Source: Mariniradius saccharolyticus AK6
Lineage (GTDB): Bacteria > Bacteroidota > Bacteroidia > Cytophagales > Cyclobacteriaceae
DNA: 64,000 bases
Assembly: GCF_000330725.2 (NCBI RefSeq)
Contig: NZ_AMZY02000009.1
Span: forward strand, 124,001-188,000
Reading direction: 5' to 3'
The position numbers and the translations under genes were made by a program. Under the pieces are notes generated by a model. The model was not told the origin of the DNA and did no database searches. It saw only the letters and a list, made by a program, of their open reading frames with translations. The first letter of the stretch is position 1; each line of letters starts with the position of its first letter. Below, piece by piece: positions 26,564 through 35,091 of this stretch.

Positions 26564-27442
26564 TCAGGTTAATTCTTCTTTCACAAAGGAAAACTTGATT
26601 TTGTCTCCCGGCCGCTTTTGGGAAAGGATACTCAAAGAGTTGTTTTCCACCTGCAAAATCCTTGGATAACCTCCCGTGACTTGTGCGTCCCTCATCAATA
26701 CGATCAAATTGCCGCCGGGAGTGAGTTGCACCGTGCCGGGATAGACTGCCGCTGTGAGGATCGATTCCAAGCTGTTGTAGATGGGTTCCACGAGTTGATA
26801 GGCCATCCGATTGACGGTTTCGGATATCGTAAAGGACTTGTGGATGATCCGATTTTGACTCAGCCTGGGTAACATTTCCCATTCCGGGCCCGGATGGACC
26901 ATGATTTCGCTTTGCCGGTACCAAGAATCCTTGATTCTCGAATTTGCCGGTGGAGGAGGGAAGTACCTTTCTTCATAAAGGTAGCAAAGGTTGTCGCCCT
27001 TTTCGACCTTCTCCTGTGGGGTGATTCCTTTGTACCAACTTCGGCTACCTGAGACCACGTCCGTCTCAAAACCACCCTGAATGCCCATGTAGAGCCATTG
27101 CCTGCGCCTGAATCTCTTGACGATGACCCGATCCCCTTCGTCGATGTCAATGATCGTCCCCAATTTCACCGGTTTATCGTTGTGGTAGATATCCGCAATC
27201 GCCCCTGCGAAAGCGATTCGTGTCGGCATCTCAAACAGCATTTCAGGGCCGGTCTGTGACATTTCCAATACGGCGGCGTTTTGGGGGTTTTGCAATAAAT
27301 AATTGACCAATACCATCGAAAGCCGATCCATGACGCCGGAATAGGGAACGCCGAAATCGGCCATTTCCTGGCGCGCCCAATCCTGAACCGAGGTCATCAA
27401 CCCGGCTTGCAGAAAATGCACATAGGCGGGGCTTTTGATCAT
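26564..27442 (-). CDS. pxpC: 5-oxoprolinase subunit C (biotin-dependent carboxyltransferase-like)
   Basis: A 292-residue PxpC/KipA protein, C subunit of the PxpABC 5-oxoprolinase that opens pyroglutamate to glutamate using ATP. It starts with the usual QAGLMTSVQDWARQEMADFG and GVPYSGVMDRLSMVL (the segment with DR), followed by AFAGAIADI and YMGIQGGFE. The ending contains TAAVYPGTVQLTPGGNLIVL and DAQVTGGYPRI, both characteristic. Overlaps the pxpB stop by four bases (ATGA). Full length. Confidence 0.93.
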   Translation of the reverse strand: MIKSPAYVHFLQAGLMTSVQDWARQEMADFGVPYSGVMDRLSMVLVNYLLQNPQNAAVLEMSQTGPEMLFEMPTRIAFAGAIADIYHNDKPVKLGTIIDIDEGDRVIVKRFRRRQWLYMGIQGGFETDVVSGSRSWYKGITPQEKVEKGDNLCYLYEERYFPPPPANSRIKDSWYRQSEIMVHPGPEWEMLPRLSQNRIIHKSFTISETVNRMAYQLVEPIYNSLESILTAAVYPGTVQLTPGGNLIVLMRDAQVTGGYPRILQVENNSLSILSQKRPGDKIKFSFVKEELT

Positions 27443-28134
27443 AAGGTGGTCACGGTTTTTTCTTTCATTTCCGTGAATTCTTCCACGGTGATAGGCACGA
27501 ACCGGACTGTGTCGCCGATTTTTGGCATGTGGTCCGGTGACCGGTTGATGTCAAACATACTCATGGGGGTACGTCCGATTGCATACCAGCCCCCAGGACT
27601 GTCCATGGGGTAAATGCCGGTTTGCTGGCCACCGATAGCCACTGTCCCCGCGGGCATAAACCTGTCGGGGGTCTTCTTCCTCGGTGTCACCAATCTTTCA
27701 TCCAGCCCGCCCAGGTACATGAATCCCGGCAAAAAGCCATAAAAATGCAGCAAGTAGTCTTTTTCGTAATGGAGTTGAACCACCTCGGTTTCGCTCAGCC
27801 CATGAAGGGCGGCCAGCTTGCCCAGGTCTTTCCCAAAGTTCGGCGCATAGCAAACGGGGATTTCCCAAAGCTTTGAAAACTTGGACACATGGGCTACGGC
27901 AAGCTCCTTGATTTCAGCCAAGAGATCCTGGGCATCGGATGGCGAGATCGGGATCGAAAGCTTCAGGGAGAGTGTATTGAAACCCATCCGGATTTCTTTG
28001 ATTCCCTCTCCATACTCCGCTTCCAAAAATGACCTTACGGCCAACTGTTCCCTGAGGATTTCGGCAGAGATTTCCTTTGGCCAGGATATCTCAATCCACT
28101 TGCTATGCGCCCTGAAGATCTTGAGAGGTTTCAT
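27439..28134 (-). CDS. pxpB: 5-oxoprolinase subunit B
   Basis: A 231-residue PxpB/KipI protein. The C-terminal cyclophilin-like domain has VCYAPNFGKDLGKLAALHGL, FLPGFMYLGGLDERL, RKKTPDRFMPAGTVAIGG and TGIYPMDSPGGWYAIGRTP, all typical. It overlaps the end of pxpA by 32 bases (start at 28134 within the last codons of pxpA), and is coupled to pxpC. The KipI name reflects a B. subtilis protein that inhibits a sporulation kinase, but in this operon context the enzyme role is the better call. Confidence 0.93.
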   Translation of the reverse strand: MKPLKIFRAHSKWIEISWPKEISAEILREQLAVRSFLEAEYGEGIKEIRMGFNTLSLKLSIPISPSDAQDLLAEIKELAVAHVSKFSKLWEIPVCYAPNFGKDLGKLAALHGLSETEVVQLHYEKDYLLHFYGFLPGFMYLGGLDERLVTPRKKTPDRFMPAGTVAIGGQQTGIYPMDSPGGWYAIGRTPMSMFDINRSPDHMPKIGDTVRFVPITVEEFTEMKEKTVTTL

Positions 28135-28852
28135 GATGGAGGATTTTGTGGATTGATTTCAAGACTTCCAATGCGTTTGGATTGTCTCCGTGGACGCAGA
28201 TTGTCTCCGCTTCGATAGGGAGATAATTCCCGTTCAGCGTCTTGATGCGATGGTTGAATACCATTTCACGAACGTGTGCTGCCGCTTCGCCACCATCGTG
28301 GATGGTGGCTTCTGGATTGCTTCTTTCGACGAGTGAATAATCCGCATTGTAATTTCTGTCGGCAAAGAGTTCCCGGGCGACTTTGATTCCCTTAGACCGC
28401 GCTGATTTTTCCATTTCAGAAAATGGAGGACAGTACAACCATGTCTCGCGAAAATGTTCCACTATGACACTGGTGATCAATTCTGCCGTTTTGGGATCCC
28501 GCGCAGCAAGGTTGTAAAGCGCACCATGGGGCTTGATATGATGCATCTGCAAGCCATGTTTGCCGGCAATGGACTGAAATAATCGGATCTGATCGATCAG
28601 GCTTTGTTCCAATTCAGCTTCTGGCATATCGATGATTTTCCTTCCAAAGTTTGCCTTGTCCGGAAAAGATGGATGTGAACCGACTTTCACTTGGTTTTTT
28701 TTAGCCAAAATGAGCGTTTCCGAGATGGTTTTTTCATCACCAGCGTGTCCGCCACACGCGATATTGCAGCTTCCCAAAAAAGGCATCAACACCGCATCAT
28801 TGGGCAGGCCTTCGCCCAGGTCGCAATTGATATCGAGGTGGAGTGGCTTCAT
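28103..28852 (-). CDS. pxpA: 5-oxoprolinase subunit A (LamB/YcsF family)
   Basis: A 249-residue PxpA. The LamB/YcsF signature is LDINCDLGEG at the N-terminus, followed by SCNIACGGHAGDEKTI, KVGSHPSFPDKANFG, IKPHGALYN and ETICVHGDNP. The conserved acidic and histidine residues are all present. First gene of pxpABC. No transporter for pyroglutamate or NRAMP gene follows, unlike in many genomes. The protein acts in the cytoplasm to salvage 5-oxoproline from proteins and peptides. Confidence 0.95.
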   Translation of the reverse strand: MKPLHLDINCDLGEGLPNDAVLMPFLGSCNIACGGHAGDEKTISETLILAKKNQVKVGSHPSFPDKANFGRKIIDMPEAELEQSLIDQIRLFQSIAGKHGLQMHHIKPHGALYNLAARDPKTAELITSVIVEHFRETWLYCPPFSEMEKSARSKGIKVARELFADRNYNADYSLVERSNPEATIHDGGEAAAHVREMVFNHRIKTLNGNYLPIEAETICVHGDNPNALEVLKSIHKILHHETSQDLQGA

Positions 28853-28930
28853 TCTTTAAAGTTAGAAAAATATCCGTTCCACATTTTTGCCCGTGGCTCG
28901 TTTTGAAATTATTGATGTTTGATTGGCCAA

Positions 28931-28964
28931 TTGGAATCCCCCTCGGCAATTCTGATTATCTTCG
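28931..28964 (+). promoter_or_regulatory. Candidate promoter of the thioesterase gene
   Basis: TTGG (28931-28934) is followed after 22 bases by TATCTTCG (28957-28964), one mismatch from TAnnTTTG. The gene start is 22 bases further on. Confidence 0.4.
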
Positions 28965-28985
28965 AGCAATCAAAAAGACGATGCC

Positions 28986-29498
28986 ATGTTTGAATTTGAT
29001 CCAGAAAAGCATTATCCGAAGGAAACCGAAAGCCGTGTTGTGATCCGCTTTCAGGACTGTGACCCGCTTCAGCATCTGAACAATGCCAAGTATTTCGACT
29101 ACTTTTTCAACGCCCGTGAAGATCAAGTTCCTAAGCTGTATGGCGTGGAAATGATCGATTTCATCCGAAAATACAAAGCCGCATGGGTGGTTTACAACCA
29201 CAACATATCGTATGTCCGGCCGGCGCGCGTCGGGGAATGGGTGCGTATTAGGAGCCGACTGCTTTGGTATGACCATCATTCACTCGTGGTGGAGTATTAC
29301 ATGACGGACGATTCGAAGAAGGAACTCAAGACGGTGCTTTGGACCACCATGCGGTATGTAACTGTACATGATGGGAAATCTACAGACCATCAAGGGGCGG
29401 TTTTGGACTTCCTCAAGGCTACCTCCGAAAATCTCGATATCAAGCAAATGACAATCTATGATCGGGTTAAAATGCTGAAAGCCAGGTTGGCAGAATGA
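28986..29498 (+). CDS. Acyl-CoA thioesterase (hotdog fold, 4HBT)
   Basis: A 170-residue hotdog-fold protein. The active-site pattern RFQDCDPLQHLNNAKYFDYF near residues 21-40 matches the 4HBT group in which an Asp and a following His-Asn segment act. Other family segments are NHNISYVRPARVGEWVRI and YYMTDDSKKELKTVLW. It hydrolyses acyl-CoA or acyl-ACP; the substrate chain cannot be read from sequence. Divergent from pxpA, and followed by a perfect terminator. Confidence 0.9.
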   Translation: MFEFDPEKHYPKETESRVVIRFQDCDPLQHLNNAKYFDYFFNAREDQVPKLYGVEMIDFIRKYKAAWVVYNHNISYVRPARVGEWVRIRSRLLWYDHHSLVVEYYMTDDSKKELKTVLWTTMRYVTVHDGKSTDHQGAVLDFLKATSENLDIKQMTIYDRVKMLKARLAE

Positions 29499-29528
29499 GT
29501 GTCCGCATTTTTCGACCGTGAAAGAACG

Positions 29529-29558
29529 CAACCTGTACGCAACCGTACAGGTTTTTTT
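29529..29558 (+). terminator. Intrinsic terminator after the thioesterase gene
   Basis: AACCTGTACG pairs with CGTACAGGTT around a four-base loop (CAAC), followed by a run of T. One of the best terminators in the window. Confidence 0.9.
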
Positions 29559-29880
29559 ACCTGGTAGGACGACTGATTTTTTTGATAAAAAAATTGAAAA
29601 TTAATTTAGGTTAAAATTTTTCGACAAATGCAACCTTTTGGGAATGGGAGTTTGTCCTTTCCACCCCAAAATTGTCCGAAATGCGGACAGGTTTTAGGGT
29701 GTTTGTATCAAACTGAAACAAGGTCAGGCGTCGTTTTCACAGATCGGGAAATCTTCAATTAACATTCATTCGCATTGGCTTTTCAATTTGATAGGGGCAA
29801 ATAGCGTCTTGCAGGACCACGGAAATTTTTTGGTACAGAAGATGGACAATGACCGATACCAACTTTAAAAAACCACAAAA
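29559..29880. other. Long upstream region of the secreted repeat protein
   Basis: About 320 bases without a gene. Landmarks are an AT-rich segment at 29570-29625 and an A-rich stretch (TTTAAAAAACCACAAAA) directly before the ATG, typical of strong Bacteroidota translation starts. I cannot place a confident promoter. Confidence 0.4.
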
Positions 29881-30468
29881 ATGAAAACATTCCTCACTCT
29901 CGCATTGGCTGCCACACTAGGTGTCGCCAGCTTTGCAAACGCTTCAAACGAAAACATCGCTGAAATGTCCTCAGTCCGTTCCAAAGACAAGAAGATCGCA
30001 GTCAACCTTGCTGAGGGTATTGGCAAAGTCAAAGTCTCGATTTTGGACCATAATGGCAACCAGCTTCACCATCGCAGCCTAAATGTCAAGAACACTACGA
30101 AATTGCCTTATGATCTTTCTGAAATGCCCGCAGGCGAGTATTTTGTCGTAATCGAAAGTGCCCCCAAAAATCCTGTCCAGGATAAAATGGTATACAGCGT
30201 AGAAACGACCGAAGCTTCTGCGGAACTTCCACTGATGGCATACGGAAAAGCCATCGACGGAGATTCATTCAGATTGTCGGTGATCGGTTTGGATGAACCA
30301 GGCGTAAACGTTGAAATATTTGACGCCAAGGGGAAGACCATTTTTGAAGAATCAGTCAAACAACCCGAAGCATTTACCAAAGTTTACCACCTCAAAAACC
30401 TGAAGGTAGGGGAGGTAAGCGTAAAAGTGACCGACGCCAAAGGAAGAACCAGAAACCTCTATTTGTAG
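29881..30468 (+). CDS. Secreted protein with two T9SS-CTD-like beta repeats
   Basis: A 195-residue exported protein. Signal peptide about residues 1-21 (TLALAATLGVASFANA). The mature chain holds two related beta-sandwich repeats. The first includes KVKVSILDHNGNQLHHRSL and LSEMPAGEYFVVIES; the second includes GVNVEIFDAKGKTIFEES and LKNLKVGEVSVKVTDAKG. These pieces resemble T9SS sorting domains but there is no cargo domain and no YPNP start, so it may be a free small periplasmic or surface protein. It has a long upstream region, an A-rich translation start and a strong terminator, hinting at high expression. Function unknown. Confidence 0.8.
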   Translation: MKTFLTLALAATLGVASFANASNENIAEMSSVRSKDKKIAVNLAEGIGKVKVSILDHNGNQLHHRSLNVKNTTKLPYDLSEMPAGEYFVVIESAPKNPVQDKMVYSVETTEASAELPLMAYGKAIDGDSFRLSVIGLDEPGVNVEIFDAKGKTIFEESVKQPEAFTKVYHLKNLKVGEVSVKVTDAKGRTRNLYL

Positions 30469-30484
30469 ATTAACCACAACCAGC

Positions 30485-30514
30485 AGCCCCGGAGAGCAAT
30501 CTTTGGGGCTTTTT
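30485..30514 (+). terminator. Intrinsic terminator
   Basis: AGCCCC (30485-30490) pairs with GGGGCT (30505-30510), followed by TTTT. It ends the secreted repeat protein gene. Confidence 0.8.
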
Positions 30515-30567
30515 AATTTGTATCGCCCAAAAGGAAAACTAATGTCATCAATTCTTAAACCCCTTTT

Positions 30568-30801
30568 TCAGGGGTTCGTTTTAAAGCTAACGTATTTCGC
30601 TAGTTTTATCCCTTTTGATAATTCTGTAGAAAAGGATTTGTGAATTCCGGATATGTCGATGATGTCCTTAATTGAGTATTTTCCCTCATGAATTTGTTTG
30701 GCATACTTTATTCCAAAAAGGTGTATCATAGCAACCGCTTCCCCTTTTTGGGCATTGTTATACATATTGCTGAGTTCAGACCCAAGTTGATTTAATGTCA
30801 T
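30568..30801 (-). CDS. Small HTH-like domain protein
   Basis: A 77-residue protein that resembles small HTH-like domain proteins seen near defence or regulatory genes. The middle reads MIHLFGIKYAKQIHEGKYS, then KDIIDISGIHKSFSTELSKG, compatible with a helix-turn-helix. Cytoplasmic; no partner gene adjoins it. An inverted repeat AACCCCT/AGGGGTT overlaps its stop codon (30558-30580). AT-rich compared with flanking genes, which may indicate acquisition. Confidence 0.7.
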   Translation of the reverse strand: MTLNQLGSELSNMYNNAQKGEAVAMIHLFGIKYAKQIHEGKYSIKDIIDISGIHKSFSTELSKGIKLAKYVSFKTNP

Positions 30802-30966
30802 GTTTTTTAAGCGTTAATAGTTTGTTTGATTTTTTTGCCAAATAAACTCTCGAAATATTGAAGAAATAAATGAATTTTTTTCTTGATTTTTCACCTCTTG
30901 AAAAGGGTTTTATGGATGAAAATACCTAATGGTGGTGAGAAGATCGAGGGAACTTTGTTCTCAATT

Positions 30967-32256
30967 TCAAAGAGTTGAATCGTAACTAGTATTGGTGTGA
31001 AGCCTCAAGATTTTTTCATTCATCTTACATGCTAATTCCTCCAAATCAATGCCCAATTTTTCCTTGTTCACCTCAAGCACCTTTTGTTTCATTTGATCGG
31101 GCAGTTTTTTGAATCCCGTCCTCGCGCCGAGAATCGCTCCAGCGATGGCGGCACTGGTGTCATTGTCCCGGCCATAATTGACCAGGAATTGGAGCGTCTT
31201 TTCAAAATCGAAATCAGCAACCAACATGGCCGTCAAAACCTGCAGGTAAATCTCCCCGGCATGAAAGGGCATATCCTGAAGATGCTTGTCGAGCAATGCA
31301 TAGGCTGGTTGGAGATTCTCAGGAGTCCAATCAAATCCTACAAATGTCGAATCCTTCCCTTGTTTTATCCGAAAGCTTTCTCTAGTCTGCCGGTCAATGT
31401 CCTGTGCGTGACGCAGGATACGCTGGGCTGTCCGTCCGACCAATCGCGCTTCAGAGAAACTCTTGGGGTCGAGTTTTTCTATCACACTTACCATCGAATC
31501 CCCCTTGATCTCCTTGTTCATAGCCAGCGAAGTCCATGCTGCGGAGAGCGCCGTGATATCCCGCGCATAGCCGATGTCAAAGAGGGCGAGATTGAAGGCC
31601 TCGTTATAGGCTTTCGGTACATCAACAGGAAAAAATGCTCCGATTGCAGGACCGTACAGTAAACCTGCACAGACCATTTCTCCGCCATAAAACGTACTCA
31701 ATTGATCTTGGTATTGGGGAAAGTCTCCCAAAACAAATGGATTTGCGGCTTTCGCCCATTCATGGAGCCACAGGACAGGGAGTGTTTTTTGTTCCAAAAC
31801 AAGTGAATCCAAGCTGTCTTTGGGAGTAATCTCCGCCCGCGCATGGTCATAGGTGTGCAGGATTTTTTGGGAAAAAGCTTTTGGGTCAAGTTTGTGGTCT
31901 GGCTCATCGACGAGGTATTCCACAATCAGTTTTTTCCAGCGGGTGTCGTCAGTGGTACCTCCCGGAGGCATATTTTTGATCCAGACCCCCTCTGGTGAAA
32001 CATCACGGATGACTGAATCCAGTCCAGTGACGAATCCAAACTTGCTGACAATCTCCTGTCTAGGCCACATCTCCGTCGGTGCCCCCATGGCGTCACCGAT
32101 TGCCGATCCGACCAACATGCCTAAAATTTTGTCATACAATTCGGCTTTGGAGATTTGGAGAGGAGGGTGGCCAGGATCTTCCTTTGAGGAAGGCATACAG
32201 GAAAAAAGAAAGGAAAGGAAGAAAACGAAATAGCAAACTCTGATTTTTGCCATCAT
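30967..32256 (-). CDS. ADP-ribosylglycohydrolase-family lipoprotein
   Basis: A 429-residue member of the ADP-ribosylglycohydrolase (DraG/ARH) family. The Mg-binding core is complete: MLVGSAIGDAMGAPTEMW near residue 48, GGTTDDTRW near residue 98 and YGRDNDTSAAIAGAILGA near residue 380. The N-terminus is a lipoprotein signal (VFFLSFLFSCMPSS), so this enzyme is outside the cytoplasm. Its ATG overlaps the stop of the kinase gene (ATGA). These enzymes remove ADP-ribose from proteins or small molecules; a periplasmic substrate is not obvious, so the true target may be another glycosidic bond. Confidence 0.9.
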   Translation of the reverse strand: MMAKIRVCYFVFFLSFLFSCMPSSKEDPGHPPLQISKAELYDKILGMLVGSAIGDAMGAPTEMWPRQEIVSKFGFVTGLDSVIRDVSPEGVWIKNMPPGGTTDDTRWKKLIVEYLVDEPDHKLDPKAFSQKILHTYDHARAEITPKDSLDSLVLEQKTLPVLWLHEWAKAANPFVLGDFPQYQDQLSTFYGGEMVCAGLLYGPAIGAFFPVDVPKAYNEAFNLALFDIGYARDITALSAAWTSLAMNKEIKGDSMVSVIEKLDPKSFSEARLVGRTAQRILRHAQDIDRQTRESFRIKQGKDSTFVGFDWTPENLQPAYALLDKHLQDMPFHAGEIYLQVLTAMLVADFDFEKTLQFLVNYGRDNDTSAAIAGAILGARTGFKKLPDQMKQKVLEVNKEKLGIDLEELACKMNEKILRLHTNTSYDSTL

Positions 32257-33236
32257 GCGTGCAAAATTAGGTTTCTCGCATAATCGATTAGGCTTTTTTT
32301 CTCAGACAGACTGAGGGTCACTGGCAACTGTGCCAAGCCAATCAATCTCCGTAGGATTTCTACGCCCGTATACTGATCCAATAGATCCAAATCCAGTTTC
32401 TTCTCCGCCATGTACATTGCTTTCAGCTGGAAAATAGTCTGCGGGGAAGTGTTGGACATCATCAGATGTGCACATAGTACACCCAAGTCAAATTCCGGAT
32501 CGCCCATAAATGAAAACTCCGTATCGATTACCTTAATTCCATCGCTTGTTCCAAGCCAACTTCCCGGATAGAAATCCCCGTGAATCAGGGACCTTCCCTT
32601 GGAGAGATACCGTGAGCCCAGCTGTTCGATAAGCTGCAACAGTCTCGAATCTGAACGAATACTGCTTGCCGCTTCTTGTAGCCCCGTTTGTACCTGGTCC
32701 AAGTCAAACCCATTTTCGGTTAAGAACGGAAATTTGAAAATGTGCTCGTGGTTGAGCCGTCGCATGCCCCGATTGTCCGGATATGCATGGACCTTCAACT
32801 GGTGCAGGCGTAGCAGGTAATTGACCAAAAGCTCCAAGTCATGCTCCGGTAGCTTTGTCTTTTGTTCGTAGAGATGGCGATAGTCCAATCCCAGCCCCAA
32901 GTCGTCCATGACCAAAAGGTGATAAACAGGGAGGAAACCGATGATTTTTGGGGAGAATTTTGTTAAAAAAGCGTCTTTTTGTGCAAGCCCGTAATAGGCA
33001 TATTCGACCTTGATCCGTTCGACGGGTGCAGGTATATGGGGATATTTGTTGACGAAGGGTGGTGATTGTTTGAGGATCAGGGTCCTTTCCGAGGTCTTCA
33101 TCCGCAGGACGATATTCATGTTTCCTTCACCAGCTTTGGAGATTTCCAAAAACTTATCCCCCGCGTTCAGGATGCCCGCATGCTTGAGGACATCCATCAA
33201 AACGTCCGTGCTGGTTTCCGAAATATTATTTGCCAT
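32253..33236 (-). CDS. APH-fold phosphotransferase, methylthioribose-kinase-like
   Basis: A 327-residue cytoplasmic kinase of the aminoglycoside phosphotransferase fold. The N-lobe has EISKAGEGNMNIVLRMKTSE and LILKQSPPFVNKYPHIPAP, the pattern of S-methyl-5-thioribose kinase MtnK. The catalytic loop is SLIHGDFYPGSWLG near residue 215 and the DFG-like site is VIDTEFSFMGDPEFDLGVLC. No other methionine-salvage gene is nearby, so a sugar or nucleoside kinase role is equally open. It is translationally coupled to the ADP-ribosylglycohydrolase, suggesting a ribose or ribosyl substrate. Confidence 0.85.
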   Translation of the reverse strand: MANNISETSTDVLMDVLKHAGILNAGDKFLEISKAGEGNMNIVLRMKTSERTLILKQSPPFVNKYPHIPAPVERIKVEYAYYGLAQKDAFLTKFSPKIIGFLPVYHLLVMDDLGLGLDYRHLYEQKTKLPEHDLELLVNYLLRLHQLKVHAYPDNRGMRRLNHEHIFKFPFLTENGFDLDQVQTGLQEAASSIRSDSRLLQLIEQLGSRYLSKGRSLIHGDFYPGSWLGTSDGIKVIDTEFSFMGDPEFDLGVLCAHLMMSNTSPQTIFQLKAMYMAEKKLDLDLLDQYTGVEILRRLIGLAQLPVTLSLSEKKSLIDYARNLILHA

Positions 33237-33343
33237 GGATCAAGGAATTTGACTGGTGGTTACGGTGCGATTTGAATTTTTCCCATTTTTGGCGAATATT
33301 AAACAGGTCGTTAGACCGACACAAAATAGTTCAAAAATTTTAG

Positions 33344-34888
33344 ATGCAAGTTATGAATTACAAAAACACTACAATGCTGGTGCTACTGGCTTGGTTGGCC
33401 TTTATTTCTCCAATTGTGGCGCAGGAGAAAGTGGACCTGGAGATGATGTACCGGATCAAGACCGAAGGCATCCAAAAATCCCAAATCCAGGACTTGTCCT
33501 TCCACCTGACCGACTTTATCGGGCCGCGGCTTTCGGGTTCAACGAATCTCCGCAATGCAAGGGCTTGGACTTCGCAGAAATTCCAGGAATGGGGACTTTC
33601 CAATGTCAAGATTGATGCTTGGGGAGAATTTGGCCGCGGCTGGAACGTGAAGAAATCCTACATCGCCATGAAGGCACCCTATTATGCGCAGATCATAGGC
33701 TATCCCAAGGCATGGACAGATGGCACGGCAGGCCAAGTTTCGTCCGAAGTTGTTTTGTTGGAAATATCCACCGATGCGGATTTGGAAAAATACCGGGGAA
33801 AAATCCGCGGGAAAATCGTCATGGCACCTGCCAACCTGACCTTGAATCCAGCCTTTGAAGCAGAAGCAAAGCGATGGACAGAGGAGGAATTGGAACAAAG
33901 AAAGGAGATATCTACTGGTGTGCAGCCTTCCCGGTATACGCCCGAGGCCCTCGCACAAATGCGCGCCCAGCGCGAACTCGACCAAAAGCTGGCTACATTC
34001 CTACTGGAAGAAGGGGTTGCGCTGCGTTTGACGGGTACCCGGGGAAGCTTTGGTACCGTTTTCCATACACGTGCCGGATCTTACAGCACCGACAAGAAGC
34101 CAACCGTTCCCGAGATCGAAATCGCTGCGGAGCACTATGGAAGGATTTATCGTCTGATCAAAAATGGCAAGCCCGTCACTGTGGAGGCCGAGGTGCAAGT
34201 GGAATGGCTGGACGATGATTACAAAGGCTACAACGTCCTGGCCGAAATCCCCGGAACAGACAAGACCCTCAAATCCGAGATCGTGATGCTCGGTGCACAC
34301 ATGGACAGTTGGCATGCCGGTACGGGTGCCAATGACAATGCAGCTGGCGTCGTGGTGATGATGGAGGCGATCCGGATTCTCAAAGCGCTCGGCGTGCAGC
34401 CCAAGCGTACGATCCGAATCGCGATTTGGGGTGAGGAAGAACAAGGCCTACATGGTTCACGGGGCTATGTGCAGCAGTATGTCGCTGACCGTACCAAGAA
34501 GGAAAAAAAGGCGGAATGGGATAAGATTTCCGCCTATTACAACCTTGACAATGGTTCCGGAAAAATCCGCGGCATCTACGTTGAAGGCAATGACATGGTA
34601 GTGCCGATTTTTGAAAAATGGCTGGAGCCATTCCATGAATTGGGGGCCAATACGGTGACACGCAGAAATACGGGTTCGACAGATCACGTGGCATTCGATG
34701 CGGTAGGGATTCCCGGCTTTCAGTTTATCCAAGACCCAATCGACTACGGCAAAGGCTACCATACCAACATGGACCTGTACGAACGGATGCAGTTTGCGGA
34801 CATGACCCAAGCGGCGGTCATCATCGCTGCCTTGGTCTACAACACAGCCCAACGGGACGAAAAACTCCCCAGAAAGCCTTGGAATTGA
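33344..34888 (+). CDS. Secreted M28-family metallopeptidase
   Basis: A 514-residue exported zinc peptidase. Signal peptide about residues 1-27 (TMLVLLAWLAFISPIVAQ); a second ATG at 33353 is an equal start. A PA domain insert occupies about residues 130-260. The M28 zinc ligands are LGAHMDSWHAGTGANDNAAG (His and Asp), WGEEEQGLHGSRGY (catalytic Glu pair) and NTGSTDHVAFDAVGIPGFQF (second Asp/His). It resembles carboxypeptidase Q and similar aminopeptidases. Monocistronic, followed by a strong terminator. Confidence 0.93.
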   Translation: MQVMNYKNTTMLVLLAWLAFISPIVAQEKVDLEMMYRIKTEGIQKSQIQDLSFHLTDFIGPRLSGSTNLRNARAWTSQKFQEWGLSNVKIDAWGEFGRGWNVKKSYIAMKAPYYAQIIGYPKAWTDGTAGQVSSEVVLLEISTDADLEKYRGKIRGKIVMAPANLTLNPAFEAEAKRWTEEELEQRKEISTGVQPSRYTPEALAQMRAQRELDQKLATFLLEEGVALRLTGTRGSFGTVFHTRAGSYSTDKKPTVPEIEIAAEHYGRIYRLIKNGKPVTVEAEVQVEWLDDDYKGYNVLAEIPGTDKTLKSEIVMLGAHMDSWHAGTGANDNAAGVVVMMEAIRILKALGVQPKRTIRIAIWGEEEQGLHGSRGYVQQYVADRTKKEKKAEWDKISAYYNLDNGSGKIRGIYVEGNDMVVPIFEKWLEPFHELGANTVTRRNTGSTDHVAFDAVGIPGFQFIQDPIDYGKGYHTNMDLYERMQFADMTQAAVIIAALVYNTAQRDEKLPRKPWN

Positions 34889-34914
34889 TTTGGAGCTAAT
34901 TTGATTCCACAAAA

Positions 34915-34960
34915 AAGCGGCACAAATTCAGGTTTTGGAGACTGGATTTGTGCCGTTTTG
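34915..34960 (+). terminator. Intrinsic terminator after the M28 peptidase gene
   Basis: CGGCACAAAT (34918-34927) pairs with ATTTGTGCCG (34946-34955), followed by TTTTG. The stem extends further into a TCAG/CTGG pairing. Confidence 0.85.
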
Positions 34961-35091
34961 ATTTGGTGGGGAAGAAAAACAGCTCCTGGCTTCCCTTTAA
35001 AACTCGGGAGCGGCTAGGTCCCGAAATTACCTTTAAAAAAGGGGGCCTTGACCCATTACCAATCACCTTTCATTAGTGGACCTCTTTTCAG

